A DNA stretch of 64,000 bases from Erwinia_E haradaeae_D (GTDB lineage: Bacteria > Pseudomonadota > Gammaproteobacteria > Enterobacterales > Enterobacteriaceae): contig NZ_LR217715.1 in NCBI RefSeq assembly GCF_900698935.1, positions 620,001 through 684,000 of the forward strand. The letters run 5' to 3'. Each line of letters opens with the position of its first letter. The stretch's first letter is position 1. Under the pieces are notes generated by a model. The model had not been told where the DNA came from and did not search any database. It saw nothing but the letters and a program-made list of their open reading frames with translations. Position numbers and translations under genes: made by a program. Positions 1 to 10,747 of the stretch are shown here, one piece after another.

Positions 1-1
1 A

Positions 2-73
2 AACAAAGAACCAAGAGCTTTAGTCAGCAATTTTTTTAAAAAAATAAACCAATGGCTAAAAAAAGAGTTTTAA
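2..73 (+). CDS. ftsA: Cell division protein FtsA, 3' end only
   Basis: The first codons of the window read in frame to a TAA and give a C-terminus ending INQWLKKEF. This matches the amphipathic membrane-targeting helix at the FtsA C-terminus (LNSWLRKEF in E. coli, from memory). FtsA is the actin-like protein that tethers FtsZ to the inner membrane. The stop lies 73 bases before ftsZ, as expected for the ftsA-ftsZ pair. The rest of the gene lies outside the window, so nothing can be said about its integrity. Confidence 0.88.
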   Translation, partial: NKEPRALVSNFFKKINQWLKKEF

Positions 74-146
74 TTTGTCTAGCAATGGGGTCATAGTCTA
101 TATATTTGGTGATCTCTAAGCGGACGGCATATAATGGAGTAATATT

Positions 147-1301
147 ATGTTTGAACCCTTAGAATTAACAAATAATGCCGTAATTAAAGTTATTGGAATT
201 GGCGGCGGAGGGGGGAATGCTGTGGAACACATGACACAGGAGAATATTGAAGGTGTGGAGTTTTTTGCGATTAACACAGATGCGCAAGCATTGCGTAAAA
301 CAACTATTAGCCAGATAATTCAGATTGGGAATGCTATCACTAAAGGTCTTGGAGCAGGGGCTAATCCAGAAATAGGGCGCAACGCAGCTGAAGAAGATCG
401 TGAAGCACTGAGTAAAATCTTAGTAGGTGCCGACATGGTATTTATCGCAGCGGGCATGGGTGGTGGAACTGGTACTGGTGCAGCCCCTATCGTCGCAGAA
501 ATAGCCAAAGAGCATGGCGTTCTAACTGTGGCTGTTGTGACAAAACCATTTAGTTTTGAAGGAAAAAAACGAATGTTATTTGCTGAACAAGGTATTTCTG
601 AGCTTTCTAAATACGTTGATTCGTTGATTGTGATCCCTAATGATAAATTACTCAAGGTTCTAGGACGCGGTGTTTCGCTATTAGACGCATTTAGTGCCGC
701 TAATGATGTCTTAAAAGGATCTGTGCAAGGCATTGCTGAGCTTATTACTCGGCCAGGGTTAATGAATGTTGATTTTGCCGATGTTCGGACTGTGATGTCT
801 GAAATGGGTTATGCAATGATGGGAGCTGGTGTAGCATGTGGAGAAGATCGCGCGGAAGAAGCCTCCGAAATGGCTGTTTCCAGTCCATTACTAGAAGATA
901 TTGATCTCTCTGGGGCTCGTGGTGTATTAGTCAATATTACTGCAGGGTTTGATCTACGTTTGGATGAATTTGAAACTATAGGTAACACAATTCGTGCATT
1001 TTCTGCGGACACCGCTACAGTAGTCATTGGTACATCCCTAGATCCTGAGATGCATGATACACTACGCGTGACAGTAGTAGCCACTGGCATTGGTGTTAAT
1101 AACAGTAATGACATCACTTTAGTCAAAAATAGAAAATCGATGCAAACTATTATGGATCATCGTTATCAGAGACACGGTCTTGCGCCTCTATCGCTAGAAA
1201 AAGAACAAACTATACAAACAACTAGCGAAAAAGAAAAAAGAGTGAATAAAGAACCAGACTATCTAGATATTCCAGCATTTCTGCGTAAACAAGCAGACTA
1301 G
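147..1301 (+). CDS. ftsZ: Cell division GTPase FtsZ
   Basis: This tubulin-like GTPase polymerises into the cytoplasmic Z ring and recruits the divisome. The 384-residue product is about the enterobacterial length (383). The nucleotide-binding tubulin signature GGGTGTG lies near residues 105-111, and the N-terminal glycine loop GIGGGGGNA near 17-25. The extreme C-terminus DYLDIPAFLRKQAD is the conserved peptide that binds FtsA and ZipA, so partner binding looks intact. The linker before it is short and rich in Lys and Glu. The gene sits between ftsA and lpxC as in E. coli. No odd features were seen. Confidence 0.98.
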   Translation: MFEPLELTNNAVIKVIGIGGGGGNAVEHMTQENIEGVEFFAINTDAQALRKTTISQIIQIGNAITKGLGAGANPEIGRNAAEEDREALSKILVGADMVFIAAGMGGGTGTGAAPIVAEIAKEHGVLTVAVVTKPFSFEGKKRMLFAEQGISELSKYVDSLIVIPNDKLLKVLGRGVSLLDAFSAANDVLKGSVQGIAELITRPGLMNVDFADVRTVMSEMGYAMMGAGVACGEDRAEEASEMAVSSPLLEDIDLSGARGVLVNITAGFDLRLDEFETIGNTIRAFSADTATVVIGTSLDPEMHDTLRVTVVATGIGVNNSNDITLVKNRKSMQTIMDHRYQRHGLAPLSLEKEQTIQTTSEKEKRVNKEPDYLDIPAFLRKQAD

Positions 1302-1410
1302 TAATTATTAATTCTCAGGTGTTAGGTTTCATTACATGAGGTGTCCATAATATGTTTGTATACATAGTGTACAGTAAATGGTCATGTGCCTAATTTGTCG
1401 AGATCATGAA

Positions 1411-2328
1411 ATGATTAAACAACGGACCTTGAAACACATTGTACAGACAACTGGAGTCGGTTTGCATACCGGCAAAAAAGTGACGCTTACCTTACGTTGT
1501 GCGTTAGCTAATACTGGGGTAATCTACCGTCGTACTGACTTAAATCCCCCCGTTGATTTTCTAGCTGATGCAAAATCAGTACGCAATACTATGCTGTGCA
1601 CATGCTTAGTAAACGAAAATAATGTAAGAATCTCAACGGTAGAGCATCTGAATGCAGCCCTGGCTGGATTAGGGATAGATAATATTGTAATCGAAGTTAA
1701 TGCACCTGAAATTCCTATTATGGATGGTAGCGCAGCACCGTTTATTTATCTGTTATTGGACGCCGGCATTGTAGAACTAAGCAGTGCCAAAAAATTTGTA
1801 CGAATTAAACAACCCGTCCGAGTTGAGGAGGGTGAAAAATGGGCAGAGTTTGTACCACATCATGGTTTTTCATTAGATTTTACTATTGATTTTAAACATC
1901 CAGCGATTAATTCAAGCACTCAGCGCTATTATATAGATTTCTCTACAGAAACATTTACATGCCAAATTAGTCGAGCACGTACTTTTGGTTTTATACACGA
2001 CATCAAAACATTGCAATATCATGGACTCTGTCTAGGTGGTAGCTTTGATTGTGCAATAGTAGTGGATAACTATCGTGTATTAAACAAAGAGGGACTACGT
2101 TTTGAAGACGAATTTGTACGCCATAAAGTACTTGATGCTATTGGCGACCTATATATGTGCGGACATATTATCATTGGTGCTTTTACTGCATACAAATCTG
2201 GACATTCACTCAATAACAAACTTTTACAAGCAGTATTATCTCAGAAAGAGGCGTGGGAATGGGCCACATTTGAAAATGAAGAGGCGCTTCCTGTTACATT
2301 TATAGAACCTAATCTTCTTTTTGCATAG
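1411..2328 (+). CDS. lpxC: UDP-3-O-acyl-N-acetylglucosamine deacetylase LpxC
   Basis: This zinc enzyme catalyses the committed step of lipid A synthesis in the cytoplasm. I chose the ATG at 1411, although the frame stays open upstream to 1378. From 1411 the protein is 305 residues, the E. coli length, and begins MIKQRTLK as the family does. The zinc ligand His79 lies in STVEHLNA, and the second metal site and active-site region in FVRHKVLDAIGD near 235-246. YKSGHSLNN holds the catalytic His. Its retention, with kdsA elsewhere in the window, argues that the cell still makes an LPS core. Its last 20 bases overlap the 3' end of the convergent dciA gene. Confidence 0.97.
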   Translation: MIKQRTLKHIVQTTGVGLHTGKKVTLTLRCALANTGVIYRRTDLNPPVDFLADAKSVRNTMLCTCLVNENNVRISTVEHLNAALAGLGIDNIVIEVNAPEIPIMDGSAAPFIYLLLDAGIVELSSAKKFVRIKQPVRVEEGEKWAEFVPHHGFSLDFTIDFKHPAINSSTQRYYIDFSTETFTCQISRARTFGFIHDIKTLQYHGLCLGGSFDCAIVVDNYRVLNKEGLRFEDEFVRHKVLDAIGDLYMCGHIIIGAFTAYKSGHSLNNKLLQAVLSQKEAWEWATFENEEALPVTFIEPNLLFA

Positions 2329-2878
2329 ACGTCAGTGGACGCTTATCATAGATACGCTTACCTCGATCACGAGTACATAAAGCTAGTCTTTCCAAGGCAT
2401 ATTTTAGTTTATCAGGACTCTGTTTCGCTACAATCCGTAAAGTATTTGCGCTTTCCTGACTTAGTGGTCTCACTTTAGTGTTGCTAATATCTGTACGGAA
2501 ATTCTTGTGGTCTGGATAAGACTTTACACTTTTAGTAGCTAAAATAGGATTTATTCGAATACATATTGATATTAAGGATGGTAATATTTTTTCTCGAACT
2601 GCGGTGAGTAAATTAGATTTCTCGTAGCGCAGAAACATCAAACAATGAGCATTCGCTGTTTCAATCACCAAAGTACCTTGACGGAAGTTAGCTGCAGTAC
2701 AAAAAGGGCGTAATTTTTCAGGAAGTGCTTTATGTAGTATACAGTTCACCTGGATAAGAATTTTAGTGCGCTGATAAACATACTGCAACGCACTTGTTTT
2801 CTGAGTCTGATTAAAAAAATTCTTAATTGAATAGGGGCGACTATAGCGCATACATAATCTCCGACGAAACATAGTCAT
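2309..2878 (-). CDS. dciA: DciA-like (DUF721) replicative helicase loader
   Basis: The 189-residue product carries a DUF721/DciA domain at roughly residues 27-115. It shows the family pattern of an N-terminal helix followed by a strand-rich part (LPEKLRPFCTAANFRQGTLV, then FLRYEKSNLLTAVREKILP). DciA is the ancestral bacterial partner that helps load DnaB helicase, and E. coli uses the phage-derived DnaC instead. A reverse-strand DUF721 gene between lpxC and secA is, as I recall, the usual arrangement in several enterobacterial genera. The C-terminal tail after about residue 125 is basic and poorly conserved. The family call is fairly sure; function in this organism is inferred. Confidence 0.8.
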   Translation of the reverse strand: MTMFRRRLCMRYSRPYSIKNFFNQTQKTSALQYVYQRTKILIQVNCILHKALPEKLRPFCTAANFRQGTLVIETANAHCLMFLRYEKSNLLTAVREKILPSLISICIRINPILATKSVKSYPDHKNFRTDISNTKVRPLSQESANTLRIVAKQSPDKLKYALERLALCTRDRGKRIYDKRPLTSMQKED

Positions 2879-3485
2879 GACTATATTAAAGTATTAAAAA
2901 AGATAAAAACATATGATATTGATCTAAAAATAGCCGAAATAACTAGATGTTAACCTTTAAACTACTGAAAACTTTATTATGTTATACTAAAAACATTGCA
3001 TACAACATGCGTCTAAGAAATACGAAATAAAATGAAAGCCTCCATAGCCCTAGATAGTCTGTTAGAATACAAAAGAAGTATCCGATATCTTTTATGACGT
3101 AGAGTAGATCAGATGCAGAAATTTCTTTCATTGCAATGGAAAAACATTTCCTCTGTGTTCATCTATATCTTTGATTACCACAGTAATAAATAATACATCT
3201 TACTAGTATATCAGATAATAGCACTTTATGTACTAGGGGAGATACGCTCACGAGCTTACAAAATTCAAAAAACGAGTATTAGGTAATATACACTATAGCT
3301 TATGGTGCTACATTATAAGCATCTATATCTAGGCATATCATCACACGATGATTAACTAACCATTTTTGGTGTGTGTGCTAACTAACTCTGCACTATACAT
3401 TCTTAAACTAAAAACATACTTATTCAAACTAGGCATTTGTTAAATATGTAATGTCTTTAAAGGATACTGTGAGAAATCATTAATT
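2879..3485. other. Non-coding gap between dciA and secA
   Basis: This 607-base AT-rich stretch lies where E. coli has secM. I looked for the SecM arrest motif and a signal peptide and found neither, so secM is absent or eroded beyond recognition. The promoters for the divergent dciA and secA presumably lie here, but I cannot place them with confidence. Confidence 0.5.
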
Positions 3486-6209
3486 ATGTTTATCAAACTC
3501 TTAACGAAATTTTTCGGTAGCAGCAATGATCGTGCATTACAACGTATGTATAAAATAGTCGATCGTATTAATACTATAGAACCATATTTTATTCAGTTGA
3601 CTGACAATGAATTAAGAGCCAAAACAACTGAATTTCGCACAAGAATTAAAAAAGGCGAACAATTAGATGATCTAATGCCAGAAGCCTTTGCTACTGTACG
3701 AGAAGCTAGTAAGCGCGTCTGTAATCTGCGACATTTTGATGTACAACTGCTTGGTGGTGTAGTGCTACATGATCGATGCATTGCTGAGATGCAGACAGGA
3801 GAAGGCAAAACACTCACAGCCACTCTTCCTGCATATCTTAATGCCCTATCAGGGGATGGCGTTCACGTAGTAACAGTCAATGACTATCTAGCCAAACGAG
3901 ATGCAGAAAATAATCGGCCTACATTTGAATTTCTTGGCCTGACAGTTGGCATAAACTTACCTGGTATGCCTACCTCATCAAAGTCTGCAGCTTATGCAGC
4001 TGATATCACTTATGGCACTAATCATGAGTATGGATTTGACTATCTGCGCGATAATATGGTCTTTAGTGCAGAGGAACGAGTACAACGTGCGCTGCATTAC
4101 GCTCTTGTGGATGAAGTCGATTCTATTCTAATCGATGAAGCACGCACCCCGCTTATTATTTCTGGTCCCACCGAAAACAACTCTGAATTGTATATTAAAA
4201 TTAATGAAATCATTCCACAGCTCATCCGTCAGGAAAAAGAAGACTCTGAATCATTCACAGGAAATGGTCATTTTTCAGTAGATGAAAAAACTCGACAAGT
4301 GCATCTTACTGAAAGAGGCCTAATAATGGTAGAAACACTCATGGCAAATGAAGGGATTCTTGCAGGCGGAGAATCTCTGTATTCACAAAATAACATCATT
4401 ATTATGCATCATGTAATCGCTGCACTACGCGCGCATACTCTCTTTATGTGTGATGTTGATTATATTGTAAAAAACAATGAAATTCTTATTGTTGATGAAC
4501 ATACTGGACGCACTATGCCTGGGCGTCGTTGGTCTGATGGGTTACATCAAGCTATAGAAGCAAAAGAAGGTGTGGTTATACAAAATGAAAATCAAACACT
4601 AGCTTCAATTACTTTCCAAAACTACTTCCGTCTTTATAATAAACTAGCTGGGATGACTGGGACCGCAGATACTGAAGCTTTTGAATTTCGATCTATTTAT
4701 CATTTGAATACCATTGTAATACCAACCAATCGCCCCATGATTCGCATAGATCTACCAGATCTGGTTTATATGACTGAACAAGAGAAAATTACGGCAATTA
4801 TTCATGATATTCGTGATCGTCAAAACAAAGGACAACCAATTCTAGTTGGAAGTATTTCAATTGAAAAATCTGAAGTTATCTCACATGCATTAACTGATGC
4901 TGGTATTTCACATACAGTACTGAATGCAAAATTTCATGCCCGTGAAGCGGCTATTATTGCACAGGCAGGTCAACCAGGTGCAGTGACTATTGCAACAAAT
5001 ATGGCCGGCCGTGGTACAGATATCGTTCTTGGCGGTAAGTTACAAACTCCACTGCATACACATTCAGAAATTAATCACACAACAGTCGAAGAAACAAAAA
5101 TTTTATGGCAAAAATACCATGATTTAGTATTAAAATCAGGCGGCCTACATATTATTGGAACAGAACGTCATGAGTCACGTAGAATTGACAACCAACTACG
5201 AGGTCGTTCTGGACGTCAAGGTGATCCAGGTTCTTCTTGTTTCTACTTATCCATGGAAGATTCGCTCATGCGCATTTTTACATCAGATCGTGTGATTAAT
5301 ATGATGCGCAAGTTAGGCATGAAAAAAGGGGAAGCTATTCAGCATGCCTGGGTCACTAAAGCGATTGCTAACGCACAACGTAAGGTCGAAAGTCGTAATT
5401 TTGATATTCGTAAACAATTATTAGAATACGATGATGTCTCTAATGATCAAAGATGTGCAATTTACTCTCAACGTAATATATTACTAGATACGCCTAATAT
5501 CTCGGATATTATTTGCCATATGCAAGAAGATGTTTATACGATTATCCTCGATAAATATATTCCAATACAGGCTATGAGCGATATGTGGAATATTATTGAC
5601 CTACAAAAAGAACTTACACAAAATTTCAAGTTGAACATCCCTATTGTAACATGGTTAGAAAAAGAGCGAGATATGGATGCGCAGAGACTCCGTGTACGTA
5701 TCATAGATACAGCTAAACATCAATACCAGCGTAAAAGAAAAGTATATGATACTAACATCATATGTAGTATAGAAAAAAGTGTAATGTTACACACTCTCGA
5801 CGCATTATGGAAAGAACATCTTGCTGCTATAGACCATCTACGACAAGGCATCCATTTACGTGGTTACGCCCAAAAGGATCCTAAACAAGAATATAAAAAA
5901 GAATCTTTCATCATGTTTTCTTCCATGCTTGAAGCACTAAAATATGAAGTAGTTAAGACCTTGCAGAACATCGAAAAACCAGATACACCACCACAGTCGG
6001 GTGATCCACAAACAAACATTGACAAAACACAGCTAGATGTGATCGCACAAGACAAACCGTTATATCAAAAAAGCAACGCTACTATAGAAGCCGTACAATC
6101 TTTGTATGTTAGAAGGAGTACATACCACGTAGGAAGAAACAATAGCTGCCCGTGTGGCTCAGGAAAAAAATATAAACAATGCTGTGGTGATCTAGAAGAA
6201 AGTCGATAG
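3486..6209 (+). CDS. secA: Preprotein translocase ATPase SecA
   Basis: SecA is the motor that drives unfolded preproteins through SecYEG. The 907-residue product is close to the E. coli 901. It starts MFIKLLTKFFG like the family. Walker A MQTGEGKT is near 102-109 and Walker B / DEAD-like LIDEA near 216-220. The preprotein cross-linking and helicase motifs follow, including GRGTDIVLGG and QLRGRSGRQGDPG. The C-terminus carries the SEC-C zinc motif CPCGSGKKYKQCC, which binds SecB and lipid. The window also holds secD, secF and secE, so the Sec system looks functional apart from the lost yajC. No frameshift or missing motif was noticed. Confidence 0.98.
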   Translation: MFIKLLTKFFGSSNDRALQRMYKIVDRINTIEPYFIQLTDNELRAKTTEFRTRIKKGEQLDDLMPEAFATVREASKRVCNLRHFDVQLLGGVVLHDRCIAEMQTGEGKTLTATLPAYLNALSGDGVHVVTVNDYLAKRDAENNRPTFEFLGLTVGINLPGMPTSSKSAAYAADITYGTNHEYGFDYLRDNMVFSAEERVQRALHYALVDEVDSILIDEARTPLIISGPTENNSELYIKINEIIPQLIRQEKEDSESFTGNGHFSVDEKTRQVHLTERGLIMVETLMANEGILAGGESLYSQNNIIIMHHVIAALRAHTLFMCDVDYIVKNNEILIVDEHTGRTMPGRRWSDGLHQAIEAKEGVVIQNENQTLASITFQNYFRLYNKLAGMTGTADTEAFEFRSIYHLNTIVIPTNRPMIRIDLPDLVYMTEQEKITAIIHDIRDRQNKGQPILVGSISIEKSEVISHALTDAGISHTVLNAKFHAREAAIIAQAGQPGAVTIATNMAGRGTDIVLGGKLQTPLHTHSEINHTTVEETKILWQKYHDLVLKSGGLHIIGTERHESRRIDNQLRGRSGRQGDPGSSCFYLSMEDSLMRIFTSDRVINMMRKLGMKKGEAIQHAWVTKAIANAQRKVESRNFDIRKQLLEYDDVSNDQRCAIYSQRNILLDTPNISDIICHMQEDVYTIILDKYIPIQAMSDMWNIIDLQKELTQNFKLNIPIVTWLEKERDMDAQRLRVRIIDTAKHQYQRKRKVYDTNIICSIEKSVMLHTLDALWKEHLAAIDHLRQGIHLRGYAQKDPKQEYKKESFIMFSSMLEALKYEVVKTLQNIEKPDTPPQSGDPQTNIDKTQLDVIAQDKPLYQKSNATIEAVQSLYVRRSTYHVGRNNSCPCGSGKKYKQCCGDLEESR

Positions 6210-7997
6210 TCTTGTAAAAAATATCTTGCATGTTAATTCTATACCGCTATAGCCTACGTGTCATATTTGAATTTATGTACAAACACATTGCATGATATTT
6301 TCCTTTCACTTTTATATTATAATCGTCAAATGGCGACGTATTCTACGAATAGCAAAGTGATTGCTCTTCTCTACCATAGAACTTCATCTATATGAAGTCA
6401 TTTTGAAGCACCGCAGTGCCTGCGCACAAGAAATAAAAAATACGATATCATATAAAATACATATACATTCTAGTCTGTTTTCATATGCTTAACACACCAA
6501 GAGTTTCTAGCTATGAAATGCTATATGTACATGTACATAGTACGTCCTAATACTATCATTGCGGACATTAGAACACGTAAGCCCTAGTATATACATATAG
6601 CTATTATAGAAAACAATAACCCAAAGATCATAACACATAAACTTTGTTATAAAACACATCGTGTATGCTAACAAATAAAACTACAAAACAGCTTGTGTTA
6701 TCGCTGTAATCGGATCTCTATAAGATGCTCATGTAGCAAGACAAATGTAAATAAAAGAAAATATCTACAACCATCAAACTAAAAAAGAAATCTACTCTCT
6801 ACTATGAAAATCATATTTACCCTACGCATATATTAATAATCATACCATGTATAGATGATTTATATTTCATCTTCAACCTTTGTGTATCAATAAAAACAAT
6901 AGTGATATAATTCTAAAAACTATTAATGCAAAATAATATGTACCTTCGTGCTAAAGATATTCAAAGTTCATCACACCTATGATCATTCATAGAAGTTAGA
7001 TATATATACTCTAATATAGAATCAATATTCAACTCACTAAAAATCATCACTCTGTGAATGCTTATTAATATTAATTACATCTCAGCTAAATCTGTGCAAT
7101 ATGCATTACCTAATACCATTCTCACATCCATTGTAAAAAATTAAATTTTTAATAGGTTAAAATACAGGTATACCAAACACTCAGGCTATTTTTACTGTAG
7201 CTTTCATATAAAAGTATTATTATTTACTGATTGAAGTTAAGTAATAATAAATTATTGAAAAAATAAATCACTAATATTTAATGTCTAGTAAAATACTATT
7301 TTGTTATCGCTTATATGAGGTGAGTATACCAACTCTATGTTCCATAAAAATCTTAAAATTATAAATATACTAGATGATAAATACACTTTTGCTCACTATT
7401 TGTACTTCCTTTATCAGTAGAACTTATGTATACAATTTATAGAATGAATAATCATCACAAAAATAAATAGAAGAATTATCATTAATAATTTGTAATGAGA
7501 AAATAAATTCAAACGTCATCATTTACAATGATACAATAAAACACACTCTCTTTTTTGCAGTATTTAGTATAAAATATACTGATTCACTGAACTATGCTCA
7601 ATTATATCAAAAATAATTGACTATATAGAAAATCAGTAACTGTATAGTATAATCAGATAATAAAATAATTAGAGGTAGTAAAATATTATTACTAATATCA
7701 TACTGATATATAACTCTATAAGTCATTTTATACGTATTCTGCCTCCATTAATAAAAATTATGACGTGTGCTATATCTCATAATCAACTCTTCGAATATGG
7801 TATTAGATACCTATAATTTATTATATATGATAAAAATTATTATTTTGTCAAGAACATGGCGATCATTGTATTGTACTTTCTCAATGATTATCCAATACTG
7901 ATATATATTAAATATAGTCAGCCTTAATATCAAATATTAAAAATCAATGCTTGCTGTATCTTTTAAGAGGCTCTGATCATAAATCTACTTATCTGCA
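6210..7997. other. Long non-coding gap after secA
   Basis: In this 1.8 kb of very AT-rich sequence I recognise no gene. In E. coli mutT follows secA, but I found no Nudix box remnant. No tRNA-like T-arm, terminator or long repeat stood out on either strand. It is most likely eroded genes. Confidence 0.5.
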
Positions 7998-9047
7998 TTA
8001 CTCAATATGAGTATTGTTTTTATCTGGAGACATATATAAATCTATCGATGTTTTACTACGTTCTCCAGGAATTTCTCTTACTAATTTTGGTACTAAATAA
8101 CCTGAAACCATTGTTATAAAATCTCGAAATATTAAACGTGCATGATCATCGCTTACATAAAAATGCGCTGCTCCGTGAACTTTATCTAAAATATGCAGAT
8201 AATAAGGCAAAATACCAGCATCAAATAATGCATTACTTAATTCTGCGAGTGTCACCGCATTATCATTAATGTGGCGCAAAAGAACACTTTGATTTAAGAC
8301 GGTTACATCTGCGCACTTTAACATACATATTCGATCACGTAGATCCTCATTAATCTCTTTCATGTGGTTTATATGTGTAACTATTAATACTTGTAATCGT
8401 GAAGCTTTAAAGCGTTGACATAGTGCCTGAGTAATACGCTGTGGGATCACAACAAGCAAACGACTATGTATCCGCAAACGCTTTAGATGTGATATTTTCT
8501 CAAATTGCGAAAACAGCCAGTCTAACTCATGATCTGTAGCTATTAATGGGTCACCGCCAGATAAAATAATCTCGTCTAGATGACCCTGCTTCTTAATATA
8601 CTCTATGGCTTTCTGCCATGTCTGTTTATTGCCTTTATGCTCTTGATACGGGAAATGACGGCGAAAACAGTAACGACAGTGAATAGCACAATGACCTTTT
8701 ACTAAAAATAAAGCACGGTTATGATATTTATGTAATACTCCAAAAAATGTACTACTTTTCTCGTTAAGTGGATCTAGCTTGTAACCAACTACATTCACCA
8801 ATTCTTGTGATAAAGTAAGCACTTGTAAAAGAAGAGGATCTTTGGGATCTCCTTTACACATACGCAAGGCAAAAGAACGCGGTACACGTAAAGGAAAACC
8901 ATCTTTTACATCATGTTGTATAATCAGTTCAGGATGGTCTCTGAGCTCTAAGAATTCTAATAATTCAGCTCGGTTAGTAATGACACTCGTCAATTTACAC
9001 AACCATTCTTCTCGTAGAGGACTCTGCAAAATTAAAGTATTTGTCAT
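7998..9047 (-). CDS. epmB: EF-P lysine 2,3-aminomutase EpmB
   Basis: This radical-SAM enzyme converts (S)-alpha-lysine to (R)-beta-lysine, which EpmA attaches to a conserved lysine of EF-P. The 349-residue product has the iron-sulfur cysteines C120, C124 and C127 (CAIHCRYC). The SGGDPL motif follows near 165, and C-terminal PLP-site residues are expected around the LDKVHGAAHF segment. It is divergent from efp across a 60-base spacer, the same pairing as yjeK-efp in E. coli. The modifying ligase gene epmA is not in the window. The alternative, a true lysine 2,3-aminomutase for catabolism, is unlikely given length and context. Confidence 0.93.
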   Translation of the reverse strand: MTNTLILQSPLREEWLCKLTSVITNRAELLEFLELRDHPELIIQHDVKDGFPLRVPRSFALRMCKGDPKDPLLLQVLTLSQELVNVVGYKLDPLNEKSSTFFGVLHKYHNRALFLVKGHCAIHCRYCFRRHFPYQEHKGNKQTWQKAIEYIKKQGHLDEIILSGGDPLIATDHELDWLFSQFEKISHLKRLRIHSRLLVVIPQRITQALCQRFKASRLQVLIVTHINHMKEINEDLRDRICMLKCADVTVLNQSVLLRHINDNAVTLAELSNALFDAGILPYYLHILDKVHGAAHFYVSDDHARLIFRDFITMVSGYLVPKLVREIPGERSKTSIDLYMSPDKNNTHIE

Positions 9048-9107
9048 GTTTAAGTCTATGTATTAGTAATAAGATCAATCCCAATCATAAATTATAGAAG
9101 GTTCTAT

Positions 9108-9674
9108 ATGGCAACTTATTCTAGTAGTGATTTTCGCCCTGGTCTAAAAATTATATTCGAAAATGAACCATATGCTATCGAATCGAGTGAATTTGTTAAG
9201 CCAGGAAAAGGCCAAGCTTTTGTTAGAATTAAAATGCGTCGTTTATTAACTGGAAGTCGTGTAGAAAAAACATTTAAATCCACAGAGTTAGCTGAAAGCG
9301 CTAATGTTCATGATACAAACTTAAATTATCTATATAATGATGGTAATTTTTTTTATTTTATGCATCCAAAAAGCTTTGAACAATATTGTATTGAAAAATC
9401 CACGGTCGGTGAAACCGCTAAGTGGCTATTTAGCAACGCTGAATGCATTGTCACATTGTGGAACAATAAACCCATACAGGTTCTCTCGCAAACTTTTGTG
9501 GAATTAGAAATTATAGATACTGATCCAGGTCTTAGAGGAGATACTACTGGTAGCAGTGGCAAACCAGCAATACTTTCTACTGGTGCTATCGTGAAAGTTC
9601 CATTATTCCTCCAAATTGGCGAATGGATAAAAATAGATACTCGTTCTGGTGAATATGTATCCCGCATAAAATAA
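9108..9674 (+). CDS. efp: Translation elongation factor P
   Basis: EF-P relieves ribosome stalling at consecutive prolines. The 188-residue length equals E. coli. The modified residue Lys34 is present in the loop KPGKGQAF, so the substrate of EpmB/EpmA is retained. The three OB/KOW-like domains run the whole length, ending GEWIKIDTRSGEYVSRIK. The spacer to the divergent epmB is short enough to hold overlapping promoters. An AGAAGG-type ribosome binding site precedes the ATG. Nothing unusual was seen. Confidence 0.97.
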   Translation: MATYSSSDFRPGLKIIFENEPYAIESSEFVKPGKGQAFVRIKMRRLLTGSRVEKTFKSTELAESANVHDTNLNYLYNDGNFFYFMHPKSFEQYCIEKSTVGETAKWLFSNAECIVTLWNNKPIQVLSQTFVELEIIDTDPGLRGDTTGSSGKPAILSTGAIVKVPLFLQIGEWIKIDTRSGEYVSRIK

Positions 9675-10747
9675 AGTGAGTCACTAACGTTCTATCTAAT
9701 TGATCTCACATAAATTAAATATGCTGAATGGGATGTATATGATGATAGATCTAATAATTATTAATGTGATGATAATGCATTTTTTTATCAACATTCCATC
9801 CATAAAATAAATACAAATAAGCGTTTTAACACTATATGGATCATTCCTAAAATAGGCGCTTGCATTATTTACTGTCCATAAAATATAAGTATCTTACAAG
9901 ACTCAAACATAGCATTATAAGTTTTTTAAAAAAAGTAATACATAAAACTGAAGAGTATTAATGATTAACAAGAATCTTAGATTTCAATAACCTAAAATCT
10001 CGTTTGTAATCTAAAATTGTTCTTAGAAAATAAATCTACTATCACTTCGTGACTGATGTTAGGATCTATGATCCAAAAACTTCACACAATCTTATTAAAT
10101 CAGTAATGTATACAGAGTGATAAGATTTCAGATATTGAATGAACGCTTACTTCGTGTATTCTCACTAACACAAGTTTTTTATAAAATCAGTACTTATAAT
10201 TTCTGACCCTAGAAATAATCTATCATAAAAAGACAGTAGAATCGCTACAGTCAGGATAAATAAAATCACAAATCCATAATAGTTTTCAAACAAGTGGCAT
10301 CATATCTTTCGTCATAAACCTATTAATAGAAATCAAGGTTGGTTTGAATAAAACTAATAATTAATACACGCCATAAATAAATTGCAGTTGTATTAAAATT
10401 ATTTAAGAATCTGTGTACGAACAGACGTAATATGTATGATAAGTGTGTGAATAATACATTAATAAAAATATTATATCTTATTATTTTTAGATGTCATCAT
10501 AGAAAACTAAACCATCTTATTTTTAGTCTAACACCTCTGATGATCATTGCTAAACACATAATGATCTCTGATATGTACCTAAAAAATAGAGATATGAGTG
10601 TTCATTAACATATATATACAGCAATATTTAAATATAAAATTAAAGAATATACATATTGCTTATATATGTAATATCATAAATCATACCATGTATATCACTG
10701 CCGAGAAGAAATATATTCTCCTAAATAAAGGGGGTGTGGAAAAATTA
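9675..10747. other. Non-coding gap where rsx genes would be expected
   Basis: This gap of about 1.07 kb precedes rsxE, where E. coli carries rsxA-B-C-D-G. I searched by eye for RsxG (the FMN-attachment motif) and RsxD and found nothing convincing. The frame of rsxE stays open upstream to 10598, but that part is AT-rich junk with no family similarity. Confidence 0.45.

Noticed and set aside
2881..3485. Possible secM between dciA and secA
   Set aside because: No arrest motif, signal peptide or open frame of the right size could be found.
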